Assembly (NCBI GenBank): GCA_947307005.1
Contig: CAMZHY010000004.1
Coordinates: 1 to 30,498, forward strand
Direction of reading: 5' to 3'
Origin: an uncultured Planctomycetaceae bacterium
GTDB taxonomy: Bacteria; Planctomycetota; Planctomycetia; Pirellulales; Thermoguttaceae
DNA: 30,498 bases
The notes below the pieces were generated by a model. The model searched no databases. It saw only the letters and a program-made list of their open reading frames with translations, and was not told the DNA's origin. The position numbers and the translations under genes were made by a program. Position 1 is the first letter of the stretch, and the number at the start of each line of letters is the position of its first letter. Shown here one piece after another: positions 9,100-15,764 of the stretch.

Positions 9100-9771
9100 A
9101 TGGCGGAAGAAAAATCAGATCTGTATCTCGCGATCGTCGACGGCGATTTCGACGTCGTCGCCGACGAAACCCAGGCGCTCCTCGACGCGGGCGCGACTCC
9201 CGTCGAAATCCTCGACAATCACGTCGTCCCCGCGATGGGCGAAGTCGGCGATCTTTTCGAAGAGGGCGAGTATTTCGTACCGGAACTTCTGATGGCGGCG
9301 AAGGCCGCGCAAGAAGCGATGGCAATTCTCAACCCGCTCCTCAAGCAGGCGGGAGTCGAACGTCAAGGCGTCGTCGTTATCGGCACGGTCAAGGGCGACA
9401 TGCACGACATCGGCAAGAATCTCGTCGCCGCAACCTTAGAGGGCGCCGGGTTTGAAGTGATCGACCTTGGCTGCAACGTCGCGCCGGAAAAATTCGTCGA
9501 GACGGTCAAAACGCGCGTCGGCGAAAAACTCTTCCTCTGCATGTCCGCCCTTCTCACCACAACGATCCCCCAGATGAAAACGACGATCGACCTCCTCGAA
9601 TCGGAAGGACTGCGCGACAAGGTTAAGACGCTCGTGGGCGGGGCGCCCGTCACGCAGGCGTTCGCCGACGAAATCGGCGCCGACGGCTACAGCGAAAGCG
9701 CCAACGAATGCGTTTCCGTCGCTAAAGATCTAGGAAAATCGTGGGTTCCAAGCGCGGAGACGACGGCGTGA
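9100..9771 (+). CDS. Cobalamin-binding corrinoid protein (MtbC/MttC/MetH-like)
   Basis: A 223-residue stand-alone corrinoid protein that carries a methyl group on cobalt between methyltransferases. It has the usual two parts: a four-helix cap domain (~5-87, EEGEYFVPELLMAAKA) and a Rossmann-like B12 domain (~89-215). The B12 motif DMHDIG places the lower cobalt ligand at His102. Further B12 contacts are SALLTTT (149-155) and GGAPV (180-184). Length is right for the MtmC/MtbC/MttC-type partners of methylamine or methoxyl methyltransferases. No MtxB, MtbA or reductive-activation gene lies in this window, so the substrate is unknown. A CGGAG ribosome-binding site precedes ATG 9100. The stop TGA overlaps the GNAT start (GTGA), implying translational coupling. 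Confidence 0.92.
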   Translation: MAEEKSDLYLAIVDGDFDVVADETQALLDAGATPVEILDNHVVPAMGEVGDLFEEGEYFVPELLMAAKAAQEAMAILNPLLKQAGVERQGVVVIGTVKGDMHDIGKNLVAATLEGAGFEVIDLGCNVAPEKFVETVKTRVGEKLFLCMSALLTTTIPQMKTTIDLLESEGLRDKVKTLVGGAPVTQAFADEIGADGYSESANECVSVAKDLGKSWVPSAETTA

Positions 9772-10310
9772 CCAACATTCAACTTTCGTCTGATTACAAA
9801 CTCGTCGAATGCGACGCGCGTTACGCCGACGACGCGCTCGCGATGCTTCGCTCGATTCTCGCCGAACTCGACGCGACCGGCCGCAAAGAATTCTACTACA
9901 TGAGCGAAACGGACGACGAATTCCGTTCCTACTACTCCAACCCCGATTTCATTACGCTCGGCGTCGTTCGGCAAGATCGACTCGTCGCCTGCGGAACCGC
10001 GTCCTTTCGGCGCGAGGAAGCCGAACTCTTCGCGCCGCGACTCCCGGAGTCCGTCCCGCTCGAAAACATCGGCTACGTCGAATACATCCAAGTCGCCGCG
10101 ACCGAACGCGGAAAAGGAATTCAGCCCGCGCTCTTCCGCGCGCTCGAAGAAGAAATGCTAAAACGCGGCGCAAGGTATTTCACCGGACTCGTCTCGCCCC
10201 TCAACGACGCGAGTCTCGGCAACTTCATTAAGGGCGGTTACGGCGAGGTTGGACGCGTCTTTCTGCCCAACGGATTCGAACGTATTCTCATGGCGAAGAA
10301 GGCCGACTGA
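9768..10310 (+). CDS. GNAT-family N-acetyltransferase
   Basis: A 180-residue acetyl-CoA-dependent acyltransferase. The GNAT core is clear in the second half: YVEYIQVAATERGKG (103-117), where R114-G-K-G117 forms the pyrophosphate-binding loop, then a helix, the strand ARYFTGLVSP, and the N-ASLGNFIKGGY segment (146-158) typical of the fold end. I chose GTG 9768 over GTG 9741 because a GGAG site lies 8 nt upstream and the start then shares four bases (GTGA) with the corrinoid-protein stop. The overlap implies the two proteins are made together. The acceptor substrate cannot be inferred. No terminator in the + direction is obvious; it faces the convergent epimerase operon. Confidence 0.85.
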   Translation: MTNIQLSSDYKLVECDARYADDALAMLRSILAELDATGRKEFYYMSETDDEFRSYYSNPDFITLGVVRQDRLVACGTASFRREEAELFAPRLPESVPLENIGYVEYIQVAATERGKGIQPALFRALEEEMLKRGARYFTGLVSPLNDASLGNFIKGGYGEVGRVFLPNGFERILMAKKAD

Positions 10311-10380
10311 CGGCGCCTAACTCCGCCTACAAGACGCGACGCCGTCGTCTCCAATCCGGCGCGACCGCGTCGTTCTATCA

Positions 10381-10414
10381 AAAAATAAGGCGACGGAACG
10401 ATCCCGTCGCCTTG
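10381..10414 (-). terminator. Terminator of the panD-SDR-epimerase operon
   Basis: Read on the minus strand, the 10-bp stem AAGGCGACGG/CCGTCGCCTT (10405-10414 with 10388-10397, loop 7 nt) is followed by ATTTTTT. It lies between the convergent GNAT and epimerase genes and could also slow transcription from the + side. Confidence 0.85.
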
Positions 10415-10439
10415 GCGCGTCGCGCGTTTCTTGCAAACT

Positions 10440-11840
10440 TCAGTCTTCTCCGTGAAGTTTAAAGCGATACTGATAGAACCACTCGGCGAAACGACGAAGT
10501 CCTTCTCTGATTCCAATCGTCGGACGGAATCCGAAATCCTCCTCGAGCGCGCGGCTGTCGGCGTAGGTTACGGGCACGTCGCCCGGTTGCATTGGCGCAA
10601 GTTCGCGGTAGGCTTCGAAATCGTAGTTTTTGGGGAGAACCTTCGCCCTAACAAGCTCTTCTTGAAGCGTCGAAACGAAATCAAGCAGATTCTCCGGTGT
10701 CCCGCCGCCGATGTTATAGAGAGCGTAGGGCGGAATTGGCAATCCGTCGTCTCCCTTTTTCCTCGCCGGCGCGCCCTGCATGACGCGAAAGACGCCTTCG
10801 ACGATATCGTCGACGTAAGTAAAGTCGCGCTTGCAGTTTCCGTAATTAAAAAGACGGATTGTTTTTTTCTCGACGAACTTCTTCGCGGCGGAAAAATAGA
10901 ACATGTCCGGACGTCCGGCGGGTCCGTAAACGGTAAAGAATCGAAGCCCTGTCGTTGGGACGTCGTACAGCTTCGAATAGCAATGCGCCATAAGTTCGTT
11001 GCTCTTCTTCGTCGCGGCGTAGAGGGAAACGGGATTGTCGACTTTATCGTCGACGGCGAAGGGAACTTTATCATTGCCGCCGTAGACCGACGACGACGAC
11101 GCGTAAACTAAATGTTCAACGGGATAGCGACGGCACGCCTCTAAAATATTAAAGAATCCGACAAGGTTCGAATCGACATAAACTTCGGGATGTTCAATAC
11201 TGTAGCGAACGCCCGCCTGCGCCGCCAGGTTGACGACGACGTCGGGTCGGTACGAAGCCGCGATTCTCATCGTCGTATCGGCGTCCGCAATCGAACCGCG
11301 AATAAACAGATGGTCGACCGGCGACTTCGACGCCGCTTCCTCTATCGCTCGAAGCCGATACTCTTTCAGCGCCGGATTGTAATAGTCGTTCATGTTGTCG
11401 AACGAAATCACCGTCCCCGACGTCATTTCTTTCAGAAGTCGTAAAACAAGATTTGCGCCTATGAATCCCGGCGATCCCGTGACAAGAATCGTTTTCCCGT
11501 CTAACTCGACATAAGTCTTGTTGATAAGTTGAAGTCGACCTTTCCATCCTTTGTCGGAAGCGCCGCCGCGGCGTCGAACGGTCTTCTTGTTCGCAACGGC
11601 GGCTGTTTTAGACTTGGCCGCGGGCGTTTGAGTCGGCGATTTAACCGTTTTCGATTTGGCGGCCGTCGATTTTTTCGCCGTCGTCTTCTTCGTCGTTCCC
11701 GTTTTAGACTGGGCGACGGACGGCGTTTTACTCTTTGTCGCGGACTTCTTTGGACGCGACGGTTTCGCTTCGTTTTTATCGACGGTTTTCTCGGTCTTGT
11801 CGGCGGTCGCTTTATTCTTACTATTCTGCGCTTTAGCCAT
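10440..11840 (-). CDS. UDP-glucuronate 4-epimerase-like protein with lysine-rich N-terminal tail
   Basis: A 466-residue extended SDR, predicted to interconvert UDP-glucuronate and UDP-galacturonate for polysaccharide synthesis. The enzyme starts at ~113: GSPGFIG NAD motif (122-128), FDNMNDYYNPALKEYRL (147-163, characteristic of the CapI/LspL group), SSSSVYG (248-254), catalytic Tyr274 and Lys278 in YAATK, and the GRPDM segment (~310). Ahead of it lies an unusual tail of about 100 residues rich in Lys, Ala, Thr and Ser, with 23 lysines in the first 90, resembling histone H1 or AlgP-type tails. The tail looks genuine because ATG 11840 has AGGGAG 9 nt upstream and no later ATG with a site precedes the enzyme domain. 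It is the last gene of the operon, 28 nt after the SDR. GalE-type activity on another UDP-sugar is possible. Confidence 0.88.
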   Translation of the reverse strand: MAKAQNSKNKATADKTEKTVDKNEAKPSRPKKSATKSKTPSVAQSKTGTTKKTTAKKSTAAKSKTVKSPTQTPAAKSKTAAVANKKTVRRRGGASDKGWKGRLQLINKTYVELDGKTILVTGSPGFIGANLVLRLLKEMTSGTVISFDNMNDYYNPALKEYRLRAIEEAASKSPVDHLFIRGSIADADTTMRIAASYRPDVVVNLAAQAGVRYSIEHPEVYVDSNLVGFFNILEACRRYPVEHLVYASSSSVYGGNDKVPFAVDDKVDNPVSLYAATKKSNELMAHCYSKLYDVPTTGLRFFTVYGPAGRPDMFYFSAAKKFVEKKTIRLFNYGNCKRDFTYVDDIVEGVFRVMQGAPARKKGDDGLPIPPYALYNIGGGTPENLLDFVSTLQEELVRAKVLPKNYDFEAYRELAPMQPGDVPVTYADSRALEEDFGFRPTIGIREGLRRFAEWFYQYRFKLHGED

Positions 11841-11868
11841 GCGTTAACGCTCCCTAAGCGGATTTCCC

Positions 11869-12657
11869 TTAGAACCAGCTTGCGGTAAAACCGCCGTCGA
11901 CGTAGACTTCGGATCCCGTGATATAACTCCCCGCCTTACGAGAAAGAAGCAAAATCGCGGCGCCGACAAGTTCGTCCGGCTCGCCGAATCGACGCATCGG
12001 AGAACCGTCCATTATCTTTTCGACGCGCTGTTCGTCGAGAATTTTACGATTCTGTTCCGCGGGGAAAAAACCGGGGCACAACGCGTTGCAACGAATCTTG
12101 CGATCGGCAAACTCCTGCGCGATATTACGCGTAAGATTCACGACGCCCGATTTGCTCGCCGCGTACGCAAAAACACGGGAAAGAGGACGATCGGAGTTTA
12201 CGCTTCCAATATTGAGAATCGAACCGCCGTCTTTGTTGTCAAGCATCGATTCGATAAAGACCTGACACGCCAACATCGTCCCTTTAAGGTTGATCGCCAT
12301 AACGCGATCCCACGCGTCTTCGTCAACATAGAGAAACGAACTGGCGACGTTCGCGCCCGCGCAGTTCACGAGCATGTCGATCTTGCCCGTTATCTGCAGC
12401 GCCGCGTCGCGAAGTTCGACAAGCGACCGGCGGTTCGTTACGTCAACTTGGCGCCCAAGCGCGTCGATTCCCTCCGCGGCAAGCGTCGCGACCGCCCGAT
12501 CGCAAGACTCCCGCTTTGAGGACGCGACGACCACTTTCGCGCCGTTTCTCGCCAGTCCCCTAGCGAGCGCCAATCCCAAAGCGCCGGTTCCGCCGATAAC
12601 GACGGCGACCTGACCGTCCATGCCGAAGAGTTCTTTCAAAAAAGCTGCGGAGTCCAT
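11869..12657 (-). CDS. SDR-family oxidoreductase
   Basis: A 262-residue classical short-chain dehydrogenase/reductase. Cofactor motif GGTGALG (22-28), NCAG (98-101), catalytic Ser152, Tyr165 and Lys169 (YAASK), and the C-terminal segment SYITGSEVYVDGGFTASWF that closes most FabG-like SDRs. The sequence style (PGFFPAEQNRK, DELVGAAILLLS) is like sugar-acid SDRs such as D-mannonate oxidoreductase or gluconate 5-dehydrogenase, but I cannot fix the substrate. AGGAGA lies 6 nt before ATG 12657. It sits 28 nt after panD and 28 nt before the epimerase gene, so the three form one minus-strand transcript. Confidence 0.88.
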   Translation of the reverse strand: MDSAAFLKELFGMDGQVAVVIGGTGALGLALARGLARNGAKVVVASSKRESCDRAVATLAAEGIDALGRQVDVTNRRSLVELRDAALQITGKIDMLVNCAGANVASSFLYVDEDAWDRVMAINLKGTMLACQVFIESMLDNKDGGSILNIGSVNSDRPLSRVFAYAASKSGVVNLTRNIAQEFADRKIRCNALCPGFFPAEQNRKILDEQRVEKIMDGSPMRRFGEPDELVGAAILLLSRKAGSYITGSEVYVDGGFTASWF

Positions 12658-12685
12658 CTCTCGTCTCCTGTGGTCGCAACGGAGC

Positions 12686-13036
12686 TCAGTTGACGACGCG
12701 ATTCTGCGCGTCGACCTTAACGATCTTCGCGGCGTATTGATCCAATTCCGATTCTTCGTATTCGGCGTAGGTAATGATCACGAGAATGTCGCCTTTGTAT
12801 CCTTCGCGCGCGGCGGGTCCATTTAGCATCACCGTTCCCGAGCCGGCGGGCGCTTCGATCGCGTAAGTTACCAACCGACGTCCGTTATTGACGTTCAGAA
12901 CGTGAACCAACTCGCCGGGAAGAATGTCGGCGGCTTTCAGGAGGTCTGCGTCGATCGCCACGCTCCCCTCGTATTCGAGGAAGCACTCGGTGAGAGTCGC
13001 GCGATGTATCTTAGATTTTAGCATGGTGCGTCGCAT
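12686..13036 (-). CDS. panD: Aspartate 1-decarboxylase precursor
   Basis: This 116-residue enzyme makes beta-alanine from aspartate for pantothenate and coenzyme A. Starting at ATG 13036 (MRRTMLKSKIHR) the numbering matches E. coli PanD exactly: Lys9, His11, the self-cleavage site YEG24-S25VAID that creates the pyruvoyl group, Arg54 and Tyr58 (NGRRLVTYAI), and Asn72 in NGPAA. A TTG at 13051 would add five residues not found in the family. The C-terminus is about ten residues shorter than in E. coli. It is first in the operon with the SDR and epimerase, which is not its usual partner set (panB/panC). A TATAAT-bearing promoter lies about 70 nt upstream. Confidence 0.95.
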   Translation of the reverse strand: MRRTMLKSKIHRATLTECFLEYEGSVAIDADLLKAADILPGELVHVLNVNNGRRLVTYAIEAPAGSGTVMLNGPAAREGYKGDILVIITYAEYEESELDQYAAKIVKVDAQNRVVN

Positions 13037-13104
13037 GACGTCCGTCCCCAATGTTAAGGCGTAAAATTTGTCGCGCGGCGCGGAAAGAACCCGCCCGCGC
13101 TTCT

Positions 13105-13110
13105 ATTATA
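13105..13110 (-). promoter_or_regulatory. -10 element of the panD operon promoter
   Basis: A perfect TATAAT on the minus strand (13110 to 13105). The -35 is poor (CTTTAT at 17-nt spacing). Expected start is ~13098, giving a leader of about 60 nt. Confidence 0.6.
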
Positions 13111-13227
13111 CAGGAGACGCGACGCCAATAAAGAGGAAAACGCGGACGCCTCCGGTAATTTCGCTTCAAAACTAGCGCGAAGTCCCTCGAGCGTCGCTCC
13201 GTTCCATAAAAAGGAGCTTCGTCGCGC
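13111..13227. other. Divergent intergenic spacer between panD and J-like/MshEN gene
   Basis: The 295-nt gap between the two divergent genes holds the panD -10 element at one end and the J-like/MshEN promoter at the other. Between them I see only a weak inverted pair (GCTCC...GGAGC near 13196-13217). There is no coding potential I trust. Confidence 0.5.
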
Positions 13228-13256
13228 TTGAAAAGAACGACGCGCGGAAGTACAAT
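13228..13256 (+). promoter_or_regulatory. Promoter for the J-like/MshEN gene
   Basis: TTGAAA (13228-13233), exactly 17 nt, TACAAT (13251-13256). The start should fall near 13263, giving a leader of about 70 nt. The -10 is identical to that of the FAD/Fe-S gene. Confidence 0.8.
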
Positions 13257-13331
13257 GGAGTCGCGTTTTAGGACTCGGCGACGCAAGACGCGCCAACCTG
13301 TTTTATCCCTTTCGCTGATTAGGAGTTGGAT

Positions 13332-14369
13332 ATGGCCAAGATCGACGTCTACAAAGAATGGTTGAAAATCGAAGAGACAAGACGTCCCCTCAATTACTAC
13401 CAGCTCTTAAAGTTCAACAAGTTCGTCGACGACCCGAACGTCATTCGACAGCGCTACCGCGAACTCAACGCGTACGTTCGCAAATTTGCGACCGGCGATT
13501 ACATCGAGGAGTCTCAGGAGCTTCTGAACGAACTCGCGAAGGCGATGCTCTGCCTCACGGACGCCGAACGCAAAGCGGAGTACGATCACAGTCTTGGCCG
13601 TAAGGTTGAAGGAAAAGTCGAAACCGATTCTTACGGTCGGCGGACGCTCGAAACGATTCTGCGCGACGATCATATCGCGTCCCCGGAACAGATCAAAAAG
13701 GCGAAAAACTTCGCCGACGCGATCGGACTTGAACTTCATGAGGCGCTCATTCAGCAGAAGGTCGCGGATCAAGAAAGAATCATGCTCGCCTACGCCGAAT
13801 CGATCGGGGTTCCCTTCATCAACCTCGACGACGTGCCCGTCGACGAGTATTACGCGCCGCAAATTAACCCCGTCACGGCGCGACAGAATTCGTTCGTTCC
13901 CGTCATGTCCGACATGGGCAAGCTCATTGTCGCGTCTCCGAAGCCCCTTTCCGTCGACGTTGAAGACGAGCTGCGCATGCTCTTCGACATGCCGGTGAGC
14001 TACGCCATCTGCACTCAGCACCAGGTCAACGCCGCGATCGCCAAATATTACCCGCGCGACGCCGTGCAGAAAATCGTCAAACGCGACAGTTCAGGCGAAA
14101 CGGAGGTCGTCGAAAAGAAGAAGACTAAGGCGAAAAAAGCCGCCGGCCCCGCGAAAGTCTATACGAAGGCGGCGAAAAAGAATCGAATAAAACTCGCGCT
14201 CGTTTGCTTCAATTTCGGTTTCATGCTCGCGGCGTTTGGGACGTACCTTGGCGTGAAACACGCAAAGTTTATCATGATAATTGGCGCCGGACTCATTCTC
14301 GGGGGAATCGCCGCAAGCTGCGCATGGTTCATGGCGCCGTCAAGCATGCCCGACGACGAAGAAGAATAA
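13332..14369 (+). CDS. J-like / MshEN (GspE N-terminal) domain membrane protein
   Basis: A 345-residue protein of a type I associate with planctomycetes; function unknown. Residues ~20-85 resemble a J domain (NYYQLLKFNKFVDDPNVIRQRYRELN, then LTDAERKAEYDHSL) but lack the HPD motif needed to stimulate DnaK. Residues ~114-240 look like the MshEN/T2SSE N-terminal domain (SIGVPFINLDD, FVPVMSDMGKLIVASPKPL), a fold that in some secretion ATPases binds cyclic-di-GMP; no ATPase domain follows. A lysine-rich linker (~245-285) leads to two transmembrane helices (~286-306 and 311-333) and an acidic tail DDEEE. I chose ATG 13332, with AGGAG 6 nt upstream, over TTG 13326. The gene is monocistronic, with its own promoter and terminator. 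A sensor or scaffold at the inner membrane is a guess. Confidence 0.75.
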   Translation: MAKIDVYKEWLKIEETRRPLNYYQLLKFNKFVDDPNVIRQRYRELNAYVRKFATGDYIEESQELLNELAKAMLCLTDAERKAEYDHSLGRKVEGKVETDSYGRRTLETILRDDHIASPEQIKKAKNFADAIGLELHEALIQQKVADQERIMLAYAESIGVPFINLDDVPVDEYYAPQINPVTARQNSFVPVMSDMGKLIVASPKPLSVDVEDELRMLFDMPVSYAICTQHQVNAAIAKYYPRDAVQKIVKRDSSGETEVVEKKKTKAKKAAGPAKVYTKAAKKNRIKLALVCFNFGFMLAAFGTYLGVKHAKFIMIIGAGLILGGIAASCAWFMAPSSMPDDEEE

Positions 14370-14471
14370 CGCCGCCCGTTTGCGCGACGCGACCGAACCC
14401 CGCGCTCGGCGGACGTTGATCTTAAACGCAGAGATCAGGCGCAAAGTCTGAAAGCGCCGCGCCCTTATGAA

Positions 14472-14513
14472 CCCGCGCCCTTGACGCTTGCCGTCAAGGG
14501 CGCGGGCGTTTTT
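14472..14513 (+). terminator. Strong terminator, possibly shared by convergent genes
   Basis: A perfect 15-bp stem (14472-14486 with 14492-14506), a 5-nt loop CTTGC and a tail CGTTTTT. It ends the J-like/MshEN transcript. The minus-strand operon stops 40 nt away and has no other obvious terminator, though its tail here is not T-rich. A second copy of the left-arm 10-mer CCGCGCCCTT lies at 14457-14466. Confidence 0.93.
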
Positions 14514-14551
14514 ACGACTAACGTAAGATGAATTTAAGGGATAGATTCGCG

Positions 14552-15160
14552 CTAATCGCCGCTCAGCAGAAGGACGATCATCATCGCCGCCAAGAATATA
14601 AACGCGGCGAGAATCAACGCTTTTCCGACGTCGAAAACTCTTTGCGCTTTCGCTCTATAACGCTCGGCGTCGGGGTCCTCTCGCGCTTTGCCTTTTAACG
14701 CCAACCGCAGAAACGTCCGCGCGCGCGTCGCGGAAATCGCCAATTTTTCACTTAACGCTGCGCCTTCGACGGCGTCGTTCGAACTCGGCGCGGAAAATTG
14801 ACGCTCGGATTCTTCCGTCGTCGGCGCAGAAACGATCGGATTGACTGCGCAAGTCGCGTCTTCCGTTTCGGTCGTCGGAGCGACCTCCGACGGTCGTTCT
14901 GAGAAACAGGGAATCTGAATGACGGTCGGTTCGACGAATTCGTACTGGTTCCGTCGCGACAGTTCGACGCTTCTGGCCCGCGCGCGGAACCGTTCTTCAG
15001 ACGACGAGCCCTCGACGGTTATGTCGCGGAGCGCGTCCGCCCAGAACGAACCGCGGCGAAGCGACGGATCCGTCGCCGCTCTTTCAAGCGCGTCGAACGC
15101 GCGCTCGACGTCATTTTCCTCGCGTCCATCCGGTCGACGCAAAATCGGTTTCGATTCCAT
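14552..15160 (-). CDS. Predicted tail-anchored membrane protein, unknown function
   Basis: A 202-residue protein I do not recognise. The N-terminal ~60 residues look globular and charged (DVERAFDALERAATDPSLRRGSFW), followed by a low-complexity Pro/Ser/Thr/Glu stretch (~75-145) and a basic helix (RTFLRLALKGKAREDPDAERYRAKAQRVFDVGKA). One hydrophobic helix (KALILAAFIFLAAMMIVLLLSGD) closes the protein at the extreme C-terminus, so the bulk should face the cytoplasm. ATG 15160 starts 11 nt after the stop of the zinc-ribbon gene. The frame stays open to TTG 15235, but that start would overlap the upstream gene by 64 nt. Neither has a good ribosome-binding site; re-initiation from the upstream gene is likely. 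It is third in the operon with the zinc-ribbon and squalene-cyclase-fold proteins. Confidence 0.65.
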   Translation of the reverse strand: MESKPILRRPDGREENDVERAFDALERAATDPSLRRGSFWADALRDITVEGSSSEERFRARARSVELSRRNQYEFVEPTVIQIPCFSERPSEVAPTTETEDATCAVNPIVSAPTTEESERQFSAPSSNDAVEGAALSEKLAISATRARTFLRLALKGKAREDPDAERYRAKAQRVFDVGKALILAAFIFLAAMMIVLLLSGD

Positions 15161-15171
15161 AAAGGTCGCGA

Positions 15172-15723
15172 TCAAAGAACAAGGTTTCGAAAAACGCAAA
15201 CGACGAGTCCGACGACAAAGTCGGCGATCAGCCAATTCTTCGCGGATTCCGCGCGCGCTCGCGCTAGATCAAATTCGCCGCTTCGCCGCCCTTCGTTTGC
15301 GAGAATCGCGTAGACGATTCCAACCCACGACGTTGGCAACCGCCACAAGAACGCGCCCAGCACGCCCCAGAACAGAAAGTTCGGAACCCAGTCGGGCCTC
15401 CATGTCGAAGCGGGCGAGAAGGTCGTCTTGACCTGTTCCCACGCAAAGCCGACGATCGTTCGCGCTAGAGGGCGAATAAGACGGTAAAACCACCGCGCAA
15501 ACGCGACGACAATCGTCAGAACGCTCGCGCCGACGACGGCGGCGAACTCCTTCGTCGCCTCGCCAAACGCGTCGTTCTGTCGCGAGACCGCGTCGAGTTT
15601 CTGAAGCGAACCGACGGACGATTCCGCCGAATTCGAGTCGGAAATACGGAAAGGCGATCCGCAATGCTGACAGAAAGCGGCGCCTGTCGCGTTTTTTTCG
15701 CCGCAGCTTTCACAAAATTTCAT
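15172..15723 (-). CDS. Zinc-ribbon membrane protein with CD225/dispanin-like C-terminus
   Basis: A 183-residue protein opening with a four-cysteine zinc ribbon (C4-x2-C7, C18-x2-C21: KFCESCGEKN...FCQHCG). A hydrophobic segment (~62-80) follows, then a region (~113-180) that reads like bacterial CD225/dispanin proteins: a hydrophobic stretch NFLFWGVLGAFLWRLPTS, then VGIVYAILANEGRRSGEFDLARARAESAKNW, then a terminal helix. In CD225 proteins this cytosolic loop has the pattern VYA..VN....GD...A...S..AK.W. ATG 15723 has AGGGA 6 nt upstream; the frame upstream of it belongs to the overlapping gene. It is second in a three-gene membrane operon, 41 nt after the cyclase-fold gene. The zinc ribbon is secure, the CD225 match is by eye, and function is unknown. 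Confidence 0.72.
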   Translation of the reverse strand: MKFCESCGEKNATGAAFCQHCGSPFRISDSNSAESSVGSLQKLDAVSRQNDAFGEATKEFAAVVGASVLTIVVAFARWFYRLIRPLARTIVGFAWEQVKTTFSPASTWRPDWVPNFLFWGVLGAFLWRLPTSWVGIVYAILANEGRRSGEFDLARARAESAKNWLIADFVVGLVVCVFRNLVL

Positions 15724-15764
15724 CTGTCGTCCCTGTTTCGCGCTTCCGCCGGCATAAACGACTC

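Noticed and set aside
9741..9767. GTG 9741 as start of the GNAT
   Set aside because: GTG 9768 has a GGAG at the right distance and gives the common 4-nt stop/start overlap.
10431..11111. 226-codon + strand ORF opposite the epimerase
   Set aside because: It lies antisense to conserved epimerase motifs and begins in the convergent terminator area.
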